NCBI GenBank assembly: GCA_018823135.1
Contig: JAHJJF010000081.1
Span: 1 to 43,841, forward strand
Reading direction: 5' to 3'
DNA length: 43,841 nt
DNA from: Pseudomonadota bacterium
Lineage (GTDB): Bacteria; Desulfobacterota; Desulfobulbia; Desulfobulbales; CALZHT01
Position numbers and translations under genes: made by a program. Position 1 is the first letter of the stretch; each line of letters begins with the position of its first letter. The notes below the pieces were generated by a model that saw only the letters and a list, made by a program, of their open reading frames with translations, was not told the origin of the DNA and searched no databases. Below are positions 29,129-40,100 of this stretch, piece by piece.

Positions 29129-30391
29129 TTACTGCTGACAGGGAATTCTCAAGGTAAAAGTTGAACCTTTCCCTTCTTCACTCTCCAAGAATATCTCGCC
29201 ATTATGTTTGGCAACAATTTCCTTGATGATGCTCAGTCCCAGGCCGGTGCCGACCCCGTCTTCCTTGGTGGTGAAGAATGGTTCGAAGATTTTTTCCTGG
29301 ATCGATTTCGGCATGCCGCAGCCGGTATCGGTGATCGACACAAGCACTGCATCGCCGTCCTTACGGGTGGTGATGGTTATCGTCCCCTGATCTTTAATGG
29401 CATGGGCGGCGTTGACCAGGAGATTCATGAACACCTGGCCGAGTTGGTTCGGGAAACATTCAACCTGCGGCAGGTCGCCGTAGTTCTTTTCAACGGTTGC
29501 TTTGTACTTCAACTCGTTCCAGGCGACGGTGAGGGCGTTTTCCATGCAGTCGTTGATGTTGACGGGGCGCGAAGTATCCTGTTCTTTGCGGCAGAATGAT
29601 TTGAGCCCCTCGACAATCTTCTTGATTCGCTCAACTCCCTCCAGGCACTCGGAGATTATGTCCCGGGCATCCTCCATGGCGAAATCGATTTTGAGTTTTT
29701 TCCTGGCCTGGCGCAGTTCGGTTATCTTTTCAGCGGGCAGGTCCTGAACCGTCTGGTCCTGCATCTCGATAAATTCGGAAAACTTGTCGAGATACTTGTT
29801 CATGGTGCCGAGATTGCTGCCGATATAACCGGTGGGGTTTTTTATTTCGTGGGCCACGCCTGCGGCAAGATGGCCGATGGTGGCAAGCTTTTCCTGCTGG
29901 ATCAGCTGCTCCTGGGAGGATTGCAGCTCCTTGTATGCCTTCCGGAGTTCAAAGGTCCGTTCATCCACCAGGCGTTCGAGTTCAATCTGGTATTCTCTGT
30001 TCTCAATTTCAAGCTTACGCAGTCGGAGGGCGTTTTTCACATTGATGATGACCTCCATCTGCTCAATGGGCTTGATTATATAACCATACGCACCATTTTT
30101 AAGGGCCTGGAAAATAATCTCCCTGTCATCCACTCCTGAAACCATAATTATTGCAATATCAGGGTATTTATCCCGTATTATTTCTTGAAGTTGCAAACCA
30201 TTCATTTCCGGCATTTCGACATCCAGCAAAATGAGGGCAAAATCATCCTCTGCAAGAAGAGCCTGTGCGTCATTTCCACTGTTCACCGTCCGGCAGGAAT
30301 AGCTTTCCTTTTCAAGCAAACGCGACAACAAGTCACAGAGCTGCTGCTCATCGTCGACAATTAAAATACTTTCGCTTGCTGTAATAGACAT
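29129..30391 (-). CDS. Receiver-histidine kinase (REC-HisKA-HATPase)
   Basis: 420 residues from the ATG at 30391, which has a GGAG site; the upstream ATG does not. A receiver (about 8-125, phosphoacceptor in LLDVEMPEMNG) is followed by a coiled coil and a soluble histidine kinase with H box GVAHEIKNPTGY, N box NLLVNAAHAI, G1 DTGCGM and G2 GTGLGLSII. Having a receiver at the N-terminus, it can be phosphorylated by an upstream kinase and pass the signal on. It is the last gene of the five-gene signalling operon. No DNA-binding or cyclase output is attached. Confidence 0.93.
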   Translation of the reverse strand: MSITASESILIVDDEQQLCDLLSRLLEKESYSCRTVNSGNDAQALLAEDDFALILLDVEMPEMNGLQLQEIIRDKYPDIAIIMVSGVDDREIIFQALKNGAYGYIIKPIEQMEVIINVKNALRLRKLEIENREYQIELERLVDERTFELRKAYKELQSSQEQLIQQEKLATIGHLAAGVAHEIKNPTGYIGSNLGTMNKYLDKFSEFIEMQDQTVQDLPAEKITELRQARKKLKIDFAMEDARDIISECLEGVERIKKIVEGLKSFCRKEQDTSRPVNINDCMENALTVAWNELKYKATVEKNYGDLPQVECFPNQLGQVFMNLLVNAAHAIKDQGTITITTRKDGDAVLVSITDTGCGMPKSIQEKIFEPFFTTKEDGVGTGLGLSIIKEIVAKHNGEIFLESEEGKGSTFTLRIPCQQ

Positions 30392-30424
30392 ATGATGTTT
30401 CTCCTGCATCGGTGGTTGTTCAAA

Positions 30425-33118
30425 TCAGGATTCAACCGTACCATCAAGGACCATTCTGACCTTGTTTGCAAGAATCTTCTGGCTGAATGGTTTCTGTACA
30501 AAATGTATTCCTTGGGCCAGCACACCGCGGTGAACAATTATATCTGCCGTATATCCAGACATGAAAATGGTTTTGATTTCAGGCTTAATAGCTTCAACTT
30601 TTTCCATCAACTCCCTGCCGTTCATGGTGGGCATCACCACATCAGTCAGAAGCAGGTGTATTGGCTTATCGTATTTTTCAACAAGCAGGCAGGCCTCATC
30701 TGGAGTGGCCGCCATGAGGGTGGTATAGCCGAGCGTGCTCAGTATTCTGCCTGCTAATTGAAGAATCTGAATCTCATCCTCGACGATCAGTACTGTCTCA
30801 GTGCCGTTTAAATGTTCTATGCCGGTGGACACTGTAGTTTCATCCACAGCACCTGAAAATTTTGGCAGGTATATTTTGAAGGTTGTGCCCTTTCCTGGTT
30901 CACTGTACACATTCATGAATCCATTGCTTTGCTTGACGATCCCGAATACGGTGGAAAGGCCGAGTCCGGTTCCCTTTCCTTCCGCTTTGGTGGTATAGAA
31001 AGGTTCAAAGATATGTTCCTTGATATCGTCATCCATGCCGACACCGCTATCACTGAAGGATAGCATCACAAAGTCACCGGGGATGAAGCCTTGATGCATC
31101 TGACAATATGATTTATCCAGCGACATATTGGCGGTTTCCACGATTATTTTTCCAACTCCATGAATGGCGTCACGGGCGTTGACCGCCAGATTGGTGATAA
31201 TCTGATCAAACTGAGAAGGATCGATTGAAACATTCCAGAGATCGGCAGCGGAAATAATCTGGAGATCAAGATCCTCACCCACAAGCCGTCCCAGCATCTT
31301 CTGGGAGAATTCCAGCAGGTCGTTTAGATTCAGCACCTTGGGGTTGATGGTCTGTTTTCTGGCAAAAGCCAGTAACTGCCGTGTCAGTTCCGCCGAACGT
31401 TTTCCGGCCTTTAAAATTTCCTGGATGTCCTTGTAAAGCGGATCAACGGGATTGAGGCTGCACAAAGATATCTCGGCATAGCCGTTTATGACGCTCAGCA
31501 TATTATTGAAATCATGGGCTATGCCGCCGGCAAGCGTGCCAACGGCCTCCATCTTCTGCGCCTGGAGTAACTGCTTTTCGCTTTCCAGTAAATTTTCTTC
31601 GGCCCACCTGCGGGCAAGGCTCACGGCAATGTTTGCAGTCAGACCTTCGAGGAATTCAATCATTTCAACAGTGAAAATATCCCTGCGGTGGTCGCTCAAC
31701 TGGAGAAGACCCACGGTTTCTGTTTGGATCTGAAAAGGGATTAGTGCCATGGATTCGTAACCCATACTATCGAAGCAGTTTTGCATGCGATCCAGCTGAG
31801 ATATTTCTGTGTTCGAGGCAAGGAGATGGCTGATACTGTTCGTCCAGAAGCTGCCGCCCCTGGTGAAAAACGGCTGTGTTGGGTCGGTTCTGCCGCTGAT
31901 GACATAGCCGCACATGCATTCAAGGATTGCCTTACCCTGGTTATCACGAAGAATGCCTCCGTCCTGATCTTGGGCGCAAAGCTCGTTTTCCATATCGACA
32001 AATTCCTGCGAAAAACCTGTTGTCTGGTAATAGGGGAAATTCTCGCCATCTTTCAGGCGAATTCCAACAGCTTCGGCGCCGGTGAATTTTCTGATCAGCT
32101 TTATGACCTCATGGATAGCCTCCAGTTGCCTGGTGGGCTGGTTCAGGATGGCCAGGACCTGAATCGCGTCCGCCTGCTGATTCTTTTCAATCAGAAGCTC
32201 ATTTATACTTTTTGCCTGTTCCAGCCTGGCCTTGAGTACCGGAGAAACAATGCTACCGATAATTTCCAGCATTGCCACATCGTTCTCGGTGTAGGCGGTT
32301 TTTTTGTTGGCAACCTGAAAGAGTCCGATCACTTCGCCGTTCAGTTGGATGGGCATGGAAATATGGCGCTTTATTTTAATGTGCCCTTTTGGAGTGTGGC
32401 TGGATTTCTCGTTGGAATAGTTGGATTTCTTTTCCCGGATTGCCCGGGGAAAGCTGCTATCTCCCCAGGTTTCTATTGGAAAGACAATTTGCTTGTTCGA
32501 GATTCGGCATTGATCCCAGACGTGCCTGGTCATTGACGGAGCAACCAGGTCGCCCGCCGCATTGATGTATCCGAACACTCCGTACGGACTTTTCATTGTT
32601 TCAAGTACGGCATCCAATACATCGGCATACATTTCATCATTCGGTTTGGTGAGGAAAATCTCATTGATTTTATTGCGGATTTCCAGCTGCTGTTCGCTCC
32701 TGGTGAGTTTTTGTTCTGTTGTCAGTTCCCTGATAGCCCTTTTCAGAATTCTGGGCAGCAAATTGATGAACTTGGCGTCCTTGATCAGGTAATCTCTGGC
32801 GCCGAATTTCATCATTTCCACAGCTATCTTTTCGTCGCCATGGCCGGTCATGATGATAAAGGGAACTTTTTTTTGCTCGGCGATGAGCCTTGTCACGACA
32901 TCTTTGCCCGTCATATCCGGCAGCAGATAATCCAACAGCATGAAGCCCTGAAACCCATCAAGCATCCTGGTTATCGCCTCCTTGCCGGTATGGACGCCCT
33001 CGGCCTGTAGATCGGCTTTGCGCAGGATTTTGACGATTAAATGATTCAGGCCTTCGTCATCTTCAACCACTAAGATCGGTAGACTGTTATCCTCGTAAAT
33101 TTTTATGGTGTTTTCCAT
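30425..33118 (-). CDS. REC-GAF-GAF-kinase-REC hybrid histidine kinase
   Basis: 897 residues from the ATG at 33118. Order: receiver (about 12-125, phosphoacceptor in [11 protein letters not shown]), GAF 1 (about 150-300), GAF 2 (about 325-500), HisKA with the H in [11 protein letters not shown], HATPase ([16 protein letters not shown]), and a C-terminal receiver whose phosphoacceptor lies in [12 protein letters not shown]. There is no membrane segment, so it is a cytoplasmic phosphorelay node that may integrate a GAF ligand. It starts 16 bp after the single-domain receiver gene; the terminal receiver-kinase follows after 33 bp. Confidence 0.93.
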   Translation of the reverse strand: MENTIKIYEDNSLPILVVEDDEGLNHLIVKILRKADLQAEGVHTGKEAITRMLDGFQGFMLLDYLLPDMTGKDVVTRLIAEQKKVPFIIMTGHGDEKIAVEMMKFGARDYLIKDAKFINLLPRILKRAIRELTTEQKLTRSEQQLEIRNKINEIFLTKPNDEMYADVLDAVLETMKSPYGVFGYINAAGDLVAPSMTRHVWDQCRISNKQIVFPIETWGDSSFPRAIREKKSNYSNEKSSHTPKGHIKIKRHISMPIQLNGEVIGLFQVANKKTAYTENDVAMLEIIGSIVSPVLKARLEQAKSINELLIEKNQQADAIQVLAILNQPTRQLEAIHEVIKLIRKFTGAEAVGIRLKDGENFPYYQTTGFSQEFVDMENELCAQDQDGGILRDNQGKAILECMCGYVISGRTDPTQPFFTRGGSFWTNSISHLLASNTEISQLDRMQNCFDSMGYESMALIPFQIQTETVGLLQLSDHRRDIFTVEMIEFLEGLTANIAVSLARRWAEENLLESEKQLLQAQKMEAVGTLAGGIAHDFNNMLSVINGYAEISLCSLNPVDPLYKDIQEILKAGKRSAELTRQLLAFARKQTINPKVLNLNDLLEFSQKMLGRLVGEDLDLQIISAADLWNVSIDPSQFDQIITNLAVNARDAIHGVGKIIVETANMSLDKSYCQMHQGFIPGDFVMLSFSDSGVGMDDDIKEHIFEPFYTTKAEGKGTGLGLSTVFGIVKQSNGFMNVYSEPGKGTTFKIYLPKFSGAVDETTVSTGIEHLNGTETVLIVEDEIQILQLAGRILSTLGYTTLMAATPDEACLLVEKYDKPIHLLLTDVVMPTMNGRELMEKVEAIKPEIKTIFMSGYTADIIVHRGVLAQGIHFVQKPFSQKILANKVRMVLDGTVES

Positions 33119-33134
33119 TGCAACTCTTCCAAGC

Positions 33135-33584
33135 CTATTTGTTTTTGCCGTTAATGTGGGGGATCTCAACAACCAACAGAAAAAGCCCCAGTTGCTTGAT
33201 TGCCTCGACAAACTTATTGGAATCAACGGGTTTGGTTATATAATTGCTGCAACCCAGACTGTGGCAGAGATTCACCTCCTGCGGATCATCCGTGGTGGTC
33301 ACCATGATCACCGGTATTTTGCGCAATTCCTTGTCTGCCTTAATTTGTTTTAAAACCTCAATGCCGTCGATTTTCGGCATTCGGATATCCAGGAGCAGCA
33401 AGTAGGGAGTATCTGGTTCTCTCTGAGGTCCATTCCCCTTTCTGAATAGAAAATCCAGCACCTCCTGGCCATCCTTGAAATGCAGGATGGTATTATTGAT
33501 TCCCGCCCGTTTCAGGTTTTTCTGGATAAGGGCGGCGTGGCCCTCATCGTCATCTGTTATAATGACTGTCATTTCTTTTTTCAT
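33135..33584 (-). CDS. Single-domain response regulator (Rcp1/CheY-like)
   Basis: 149 residues from the ATG at 33584, preceded by CAGGAG. A stand-alone receiver: acidic pocket TDDDEG (about 10-15), phosphoacceptor in LLLLDIRMPKIDG, the switch Thr in MVTTTDDP and the Lys in YITKPVD. It resembles Rcp1-type receivers that serve bacteriophytochrome-like kinases, which matches the kinase encoded 32 bp upstream. It probably shuttles phosphate between the membrane kinase and the hybrid kinases. Confidence 0.92.
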   Translation of the reverse strand: MKKEMTVIITDDDEGHAALIQKNLKRAGINNTILHFKDGQEVLDFLFRKGNGPQREPDTPYLLLLDIRMPKIDGIEVLKQIKADKELRKIPVIMVTTTDDPQEVNLCHSLGCSNYITKPVDSNKFVEAIKQLGLFLLVVEIPHINGKNK

Positions 33585-33616
33585 GTTTTGTGCTCCTGAT
33601 TTGTATCGAAGGACTT

Positions 33617-35638
33617 CTAGCCTATCTCTTGTCCCGGTAATTCCACATAAAAGCTGCTGCCTTTTCCAGGTTCCGACTCCAGCCATACCTTGCCATCCTG
33701 TCTTTCGAGAATACGGCTGATGATATTCAGGCCTAAACCCTCGCCTGAACTTGCGGCGGGATTGAGTCGGTGGAACAGTTCAAATATCTTATTCTGATGT
33801 TCGGCAGCAATGCCGATGCCGTTATCTGTCACGCAGTAAACGGCACGCCCATTCTTAATCTGCCCGGAAAGACTGATTCGACCAGGGCGATCCGGATCAA
33901 AATATTTTAAGGCGTTATCAATAATGTTTGAGAAAACCTGGTTGAGCTGGTCTGCATCTCCTCTGCACGGCGGGAGCGGGCTTAGGTCAACAATTACCCC
34001 GGAGGCATTGATCTGGTATTCAACTGATGCGAGGACATCCTTCATCAATCTGTCCATGTCGCAATCCTCTATGTCGAGAATAGCGCGGCCAAGGCGCGAC
34101 AGGCCCAAGAGACCGGCAAGCAGCGCATCCATTTTGTCGATGCTTTTCTGGATGTATTTAAGGGATTCAGGGATATCTTCCAGCAGTAACGGGGCAACCT
34201 TCTTTTTTGCTTCTTCCCCGGAAATTTCTCCGTCCTCGTAAACATCCACAAGCTCCTTAATGGCGTTCTCGAGTTCCTTGCTGAACCCCTGCACATTAAC
34301 CAGAGGCGAACGCAGGTCATGGGAGGTGACGTAGACGATCTGTTCCAGTTCCATGTTTTTTCTGGTGATTTCGGCGGTGAGCTTTGTCCGTTCTTTTTCC
34401 ACCTGTTTACGTTGGGCTATTTCTGTCTCTAACTCGTCCCGGGAAGCAGTAATATTTTTAAGGTTCCGGGTCATTTCATTGAAGGAGTGGGCCAGTTGGC
34501 CAACTTCATCAGTGGTATCTAGTTCTATTTTATGAGCCAGGTCTCCTTTGCCGATCCGTTCAACCCCCTCACGTAACTTGGACAGGGAACGGATAATGGT
34601 TTGCGAAATAAAAAATGCAAGCAGAAGTCCCAGCAGAATCAATATCAGGGTAGTAATAACAATTTTGTTTCGCAGGGAACGGGCTGGTGCCATAACCTCA
34701 TCCAGGTCATTTTCCACCATCAGTATCCAACCTGACCCGGGATAATGCTTATACCCCTTGGACCTGGAGAAGGAATACAGTTTTTCCTTGTTCCCCTGGG
34801 AAATGCCTGCGAATGAATTATCTTTCCCCTGCAGCCGGTTAAAATATTTCCAGGAGGAAAAATCCTCCATGAACCGGTACGGTCTGGTTCTGTAAATGAC
34901 TCTGCCGTCCGAGGTAAGTAGCGTAATCTGGGAGGTTTTGTAATGTTTGGTGGCAAGCTCTACTGAGCGGATTTTCGCCTTAATATCTATTTCCGTCTTA
35001 AGCATTCCAAAAAAATTGTTTGTGTCATCAACGATACGGAAAGATACCGGAATCCCTTGGGTATGCGAAATTTTATTCATACCCCCCAGTTCTTCGATGT
35101 ACATCTCCTGCTGTTTCGATTCCTGCCACCATGTCTCTGTATCGTGCCGGAAGTGGTCGATCTGGTCGGTTTGGGCGATACTTGCGCCATATCGGTTGGT
35201 TATCAGAATATTGGCCAGACTCCGATTGCCATCCTTGGTTTCGTGAAAGGTTATAAACTCATCCCGGAGTTCATTGGCCAGGTCGTTGGACATCAGTTCC
35301 TGCTGCACAGTATTTGCCATATCGCTGGAAGCTCCAGTCCATTGACTTTCCATTTCAGCAAGATAATCTTCAATGTTCTCCAGCTGTTCAAACCGGGTGT
35401 TTGATGCTGCGACAATCGAGATTACCCAGTTGCGCCTGGTGGCAGCCCCAACTTCCATAATCTTGTCGTGAATGCTCTGATCAATCCTTTTCATGATCCC
35501 TTCAGCTTCAAAAACAGCCTCCCTGCCCACATTTTCTAACAGGGATTTGCTGTTCATGGAGGATATATGAAAACCAAGGGCTGCGGTCAAGGCCAGCACA
35601 AGCAGAAACCCGGCATATAATTTTGTGCTTATCTTCAT
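33617..35638 (-). CDS. Double-Cache HAMP sensor histidine kinase
   Basis: 673 residues. TM1 about 7-25, a large periplasmic sensor of the double-Cache type (about 30-325, with YGASIAQTDQIDHFRHDTE and GWILMVENDLDEVM near its end), TM2 about 335-356, HAMP, coiled coil, then a phytochrome-like kinase with H box YVTSHDLRSPL, the long acidic insert of this subfamily, N box NIIDNALKYF, G1 DNGIGI and G2 SGEGLGLNII. Its ATG overlaps the stop of the upstream binding-protein gene (ATGA), so the two are made together and the binding protein is its likely periplasmic partner (inference). Confidence 0.93.
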   Translation of the reverse strand: MKISTKLYAGFLLVLALTAALGFHISSMNSKSLLENVGREAVFEAEGIMKRIDQSIHDKIMEVGAATRRNWVISIVAASNTRFEQLENIEDYLAEMESQWTGASSDMANTVQQELMSNDLANELRDEFITFHETKDGNRSLANILITNRYGASIAQTDQIDHFRHDTETWWQESKQQEMYIEELGGMNKISHTQGIPVSFRIVDDTNNFFGMLKTEIDIKAKIRSVELATKHYKTSQITLLTSDGRVIYRTRPYRFMEDFSSWKYFNRLQGKDNSFAGISQGNKEKLYSFSRSKGYKHYPGSGWILMVENDLDEVMAPARSLRNKIVITTLILILLGLLLAFFISQTIIRSLSKLREGVERIGKGDLAHKIELDTTDEVGQLAHSFNEMTRNLKNITASRDELETEIAQRKQVEKERTKLTAEITRKNMELEQIVYVTSHDLRSPLVNVQGFSKELENAIKELVDVYEDGEISGEEAKKKVAPLLLEDIPESLKYIQKSIDKMDALLAGLLGLSRLGRAILDIEDCDMDRLMKDVLASVEYQINASGVIVDLSPLPPCRGDADQLNQVFSNIIDNALKYFDPDRPGRISLSGQIKNGRAVYCVTDNGIGIAAEHQNKIFELFHRLNPAASSGEGLGLNIISRILERQDGKVWLESEPGKGSSFYVELPGQEIG

Positions 35639-36774
35639 CTATAATTTTTTCTGAGAAAAGTTAAGTTGCCGTCCTGAATTCGGGTGGGATGGAGAGGCAA
35701 CAGAATCTCCTGGCCACCGGGCTCAAGTTCCTGATAGCCCAGAACTCCTGAATACATAAAGCCCTGGTCAAGTATGTGCTTGATGTTCCTGCGCGAAACC
35801 TCCTGCTCATCAATCAACCCGGCAAAAATTTTAACAAAATCGTACCCATTGGCGGCATTGTGGCTGAATGGTTTGTTGTATGTGGATTCGAATTTTTCCT
35901 GGAAATCTCTGGCAAATTGATAATTCGGATTGTAAACAATGGGAGCCAAAACGTAGACTCCTTCAGCTTCAGGGAGAGTTGTGACCTTTGGATTGGCGCC
36001 GCCGCTGGGTGTTATAATAATCCCCTGATAATTCGCTTGCCGGAGTTGTCTGATCCCCATGGCAACGTGCTTAACGAAGCCGGCCAGATAAACGGCCTGC
36101 ATCCCTTGCACGGCTTCAATCTGGGGGGTCATGTCCTGAACATCATTCTGAAAGACGGTTTTTATTATCTTTACGCCCGTATCGGCCAGATTTTTTTCAA
36201 GTGCTTCCACCACGGAGTTACCGTAGGGGTCATCCAGGTTGAATATTCCAAGGGACTGCACTTTTAATTCACTGAGCAGACGCTGCGCCACTCTGCCCTC
36301 TTCCCCGGCAGTAATGAAATGTCGGTATACCCACTCATTTTTGATGAATTCAGGTGCCGAGGTGTTCAGGCCAACCAGCACTACCTGATGCTTGGCTGCC
36401 AAGGGTGCCAGTGCTATACTGACATTGCTGTGGGTGGAAACATAGAGCACCGGTTTTTTACTGCCGTTCTCAAGACGTTCAAAGGCCGCTTTAGCCTCTT
36501 CAGGATCTGTTTTGGAATCTTCGATAAGCAATTCGATTTTACGGCCGTTTACACCACCCTGGGAGTTAATCTCGTCAACTGCCAGGAGCATGGCATCCCG
36601 CAGGTCCACCAGGTGGCTGCCATAGCCCGAGAGCGAGATGATGGCGCCGATTTTGATCGTCTCTTTTTCCCTTGACTGGAAAAGCAAGAAAATCACGACA
36701 AGTAGGGCCGCGAAGAACAGGCCGAGAAAAAGTATGTTTTTTTTTGGGGGCCTGTTTCGATCAGCCAGGTTCAT
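35635..36774 (-). CDS. Membrane-anchored ABC-type ligand-binding protein (Peripla_BP_6)
   Basis: 379 residues. It keeps a membrane anchor (about 13-33) rather than a lipobox, followed by a Leu/Ile/Val-binding-protein fold: IKIGAIISLSG at the start of the domain, LAVDEINSQGGVNGRKIEL, EDSKTDP, and the C-terminal ANGYDFVKI. Such proteins bind amino acids, amides or other small ligands. No ABC permease or ATPase gene accompanies it; the next four genes are signalling proteins, the first of them overlapping by 4 bp. Its job is therefore probably ligand sensing rather than uptake. Confidence 0.9.
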   Translation of the reverse strand: MNLADRNRPPKKNILFLGLFFAALLVVIFLLFQSREKETIKIGAIISLSGYGSHLVDLRDAMLLAVDEINSQGGVNGRKIELLIEDSKTDPEEAKAAFERLENGSKKPVLYVSTHSNVSIALAPLAAKHQVVLVGLNTSAPEFIKNEWVYRHFITAGEEGRVAQRLLSELKVQSLGIFNLDDPYGNSVVEALEKNLADTGVKIIKTVFQNDVQDMTPQIEAVQGMQAVYLAGFVKHVAMGIRQLRQANYQGIIITPSGGANPKVTTLPEAEGVYVLAPIVYNPNYQFARDFQEKFESTYNKPFSHNAANGYDFVKIFAGLIDEQEVSRRNIKHILDQGFMYSGVLGYQELEPGGQEILLPLHPTRIQDGNLTFLRKNYR

Positions 36775-36856
36775 AATCTTTCCTCTATCCGGATTTCCGC
36801 CGAACGCTTACCGCTCCGTTATTACATGTCCGGGTGCCGATAGAGGATTCCGCCTC
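36775..36856 (-). promoter_or_regulatory. Structured leader that can hide the ribosome-binding site
   Basis: In the transcript upstream of the binding-protein gene, CCTCTATC (36839-36846) is the exact complement of GATAGAGG (36782-36789), and the GAGG of the latter is the ribosome-binding site, 7 bases from the ATG. The same CCTC can instead pair with GAGG at 36853-36856, in the short hairpin GAGGCGGAATCCTC. The two pairings exclude each other, as in a translational on/off switch. I recognise no known riboswitch class in it. Confidence 0.5.
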
Positions 36857-37108
36857 GCATCATGCATCCCGGTGTAAGCAACCTGCGGATTCAGTTTTAA
36901 AGTGTCTGATATAGGCGTGACATTATCCGAGGGAATACTGAATAAAGTTATTGCTCACATAAAGTAGTTTTCAACCTTACTGGTAATGTTAGGATTACAG
37001 GAGAAACAAAGTCAAGAAATTATAAACAACAATGATAGGGAAGATGACAAGGTAGAAGGCAGGCCCGGGATCATGATGGGTTGGTAGAGGCAATGTATTT
37101 CGTGAATT
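36857..37108. other. Intergenic region upstream of the signalling operon
   Basis: No gene here. It should contain the promoter of the five-gene operon. A possible TTGAAA (minus strand) lies near 36968, but no clear -10 partner is at the right spacing. Confidence 0.4.
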
Positions 37109-40100
37109 TCAGACCGGAATGATTTGCGCCCAATGCAGAACGCCGTCGGTGAGTTGCGTGGGGATCTGTACATACACCGTGGTTCCCAGCCCTGGCTGTG
37201 AGTCGATGGCAACGTTGCCGCCGATGAGGGTAGCCCGCTCCTTCATGCCGGTTACCCCGAGTCCCTCGGATTCTTCAAGCTTCTGCATGTCAAAGCCCTG
37301 GCCGTTATCCTGAATCGCCAGGGTTAAAGCCCCTTCCTGGTATCTCAGCGCCACATCCACCTGGGTTGCCCCGGAATGCCTGGTGACGTTGGTCAGCGCC
37401 TCCTGGGTAATCCGGTAGGCCGCGGTTGCAATGGCGTCGCTTACCTGGGGCACCTCATTATGGGAAAAGGTGCAGGAGAATTCGCTGCGCTTTTCCAGAT
37501 CATTGGTGAGCCATTCAAGGGCATCGATAAGGCCAAGATCATCAAGAACGCCGGGGCGGAGGCGCGTGGCCATGCCGCGCACCTCGTCGATGGTCTTATC
37601 AATGAGTTCGGTCATCGACTGTGCCCGTTCCGAGCCTGGGTTGTCGGCGTTTTGCAGGCGGTTCTGAATCCATTTTGAGTCCAGGCGCAGGGCGGTGAGG
37701 ATCTGGCCCAGTTCATCATGGAGTTCCCTGGCAATGGCGCTGCGCTCTTTTTCCTGGCTGTCCATGATGCTTCCGGAAAGGCGCCGGAGCTGGCTTTCGG
37801 CTTTTTTGAGAGCCGTGATGTCCGTTGAAATGCCGCAGATGCCGTTGATCATGGTTGCATGGTCATACAGGGGAAATTTTACTGAAAGATAATAGTGGAG
37901 GCCGTCATCCTGGGGTATTGTTTCTTCCATCTGGCACAGCCGGTTTTCCGCAAGGGCCAGCCGGTCGTTTGTCCAGAACTGGGTGGCAATTTCCGCTGCA
38001 AAAATTTCATGGTCTGTTTTGCCGATTGTTTCTTCGGCCTTAACATTGAATATTTTTGTAAACTGCTGGTTTATGAGGATATATTTACCCTCGGTGTCTT
38101 TGAGGTAGATGATTGCCGAGGTATTGTCCAGTATCGCCTGCAAGCGTTCCTCGCTGTCCCGTAATGCTTCTTCGGAGAGCTTCCTCTGCCGGATCTGATC
38201 TTTGAGTTGAATAAGCTTTTCCTGGAGTTCTTCGGCATGGGTTGTAATCAGATTTTCCCGGTCCTTGTAATAATCAACTTTTTTCTTCAGATCCTCAGGA
38301 GTAAGGCTTAACGATGCAAGAATCTCGCCGTATGCGTCCTGCAGGGCCTTGGTTTCCGCAGGAGTGAAGATTATTTTCCGTTTCAGGGCGTTATAAGCGG
38401 CGGCGCTGCCGATTGTGCCGGCAAGGGATTTTTCAACCGCATTACAGAGATCCGCAAGATTGAGAACCGAGATCGTTTCGCTGTTTTTTATTTTTACCTG
38501 TGCCATGCATTTCTTAAGCATTGATCCTGCTTCACGGACCGGGAAATACTGACAGAGCAGGGCGTTGATGATCACCTTTTTTTCTTCAAGATCAACATAG
38601 GAAGTCTGCTCGTAAGTCGGGCTCACCGAGGTTCCCAGGGACAGGACATCGACAAAATTGTCGGCCTGGCGTTTTTCTTCATCCTTGACGCCACAGCATA
38701 ATGAGCCAAGAACATAGAGGCCAATATTAAAGAACATCGACCAGAGAACCGCGTGACTCATGGTATCCAGTCCGGAAAGTCCGAAGAGCTGTTCAGGATT
38801 CAGGATGCCGATTCCCCACGGGCCGCTTTCCAGCCACTGGGTGTTGGCCCAGCCGCTTTTAACAAAGGAAGGAACTATCAGTGTATGAATCCAGAGGATT
38901 AATCCGGCACCTAAGCCGAGCATGGCGCCATATTTATTGCCGCGACGCCAGAAGATGCCGCCAAGGATCACCGGCGCGAATTGCAGAGCGGCGGTAAAGG
39001 AAATTATTCCCATGCGGACCAGGGAAAAAGACGGGCCGACGATGCGTTCGAACCAGTAGCTGCTCAATATGATCATTCCAACTGCCACCCAGCGGGAACC
39101 AAGAAGATGCCTGCGAAGAAAAGAGAGTTCGTGGGCGAGGTCGATAACCGGTAATAAGAGATGATTGGTACACATGGTGGAAAGGGTCATGGCGCTGATC
39201 ATGATCATGCTGGTCGCCGCGGAAAAACCGCCGATGAAAACCGCCAGAGCCAGCCAGGGCTTGTCGTAATGGAGCGGTATGGCAAGAACATAGGTGTCTG
39301 CGTCCTGAATCGGCAGTCCGGTGAGAATCCCTGCCTTGGCAATGGGCAGAACAAAAATGTTTATCAGGAACATGTAAAGCGGGAAAAGCCACATGGCGGT
39401 GCGGATATGGTTTTCGTCGGAATTTTCAACCACGGAAATATGGAATTGCCGGGGCAGGAACATGATCGCCGACATGCTGAGAATCATATAGGTTGCCCAG
39501 GTGATAACCGAAGGGTTGTTGTCCTGGCCACTGGTAAGATCAACCTGTTCGATGCGATGAAAATGCTCGAAAATGTCTTCGAATCCATTAAAGACGAAAT
39601 AGGTTATGAAAATTCCCACAGCAAGAAAGGTGACAAGTTTTACCAGGGATTCCACGGCAACCACGACGACGATGCCCTGGTGCCTTTCCGTGGGATCCAG
39701 GCGTCTGACCCCGAAGATGATAGTGAAAACGGTCATCAGGGCGACGACGATTGGCCCGACATTGTCGCCAATCCATGAAAAGGCCGGTCCGGTTGACGTG
39801 GTGATGATTGCAAAGGTGTTGATCACCGCCTTGAGCTGCAGGGCGATATAGGGCACGGTGCCCACCAGGGCGATGATTGTTGCCAGGGCGGCAAGCAGTT
39901 GTGATTTGCCGTAGCGTGCGGCAATAAAGTCGGCGATGCTGGTTATGTGCTGGCTGTTTTTGAGCCGCACCAGTTTCCTTAAGATTGTCCACCAGAGGAT
40001 GATCATCAGGGTGGGACCCAGGTAAATCGTCAGGAAGAACATCCCTGAGGTGGCGGCGTTGCCCACACTTCCGTAATAGGTCCAGGTGGTGCAGTAGATT

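Noticed and set aside
36775-36900. A c-di-GMP (GEMM) or other known riboswitch in the binding-protein leader
   Set aside because: The conserved core sequences of the classes I know are not present; only the pairing logic supports regulation, so it is reported as an unclassified leader.
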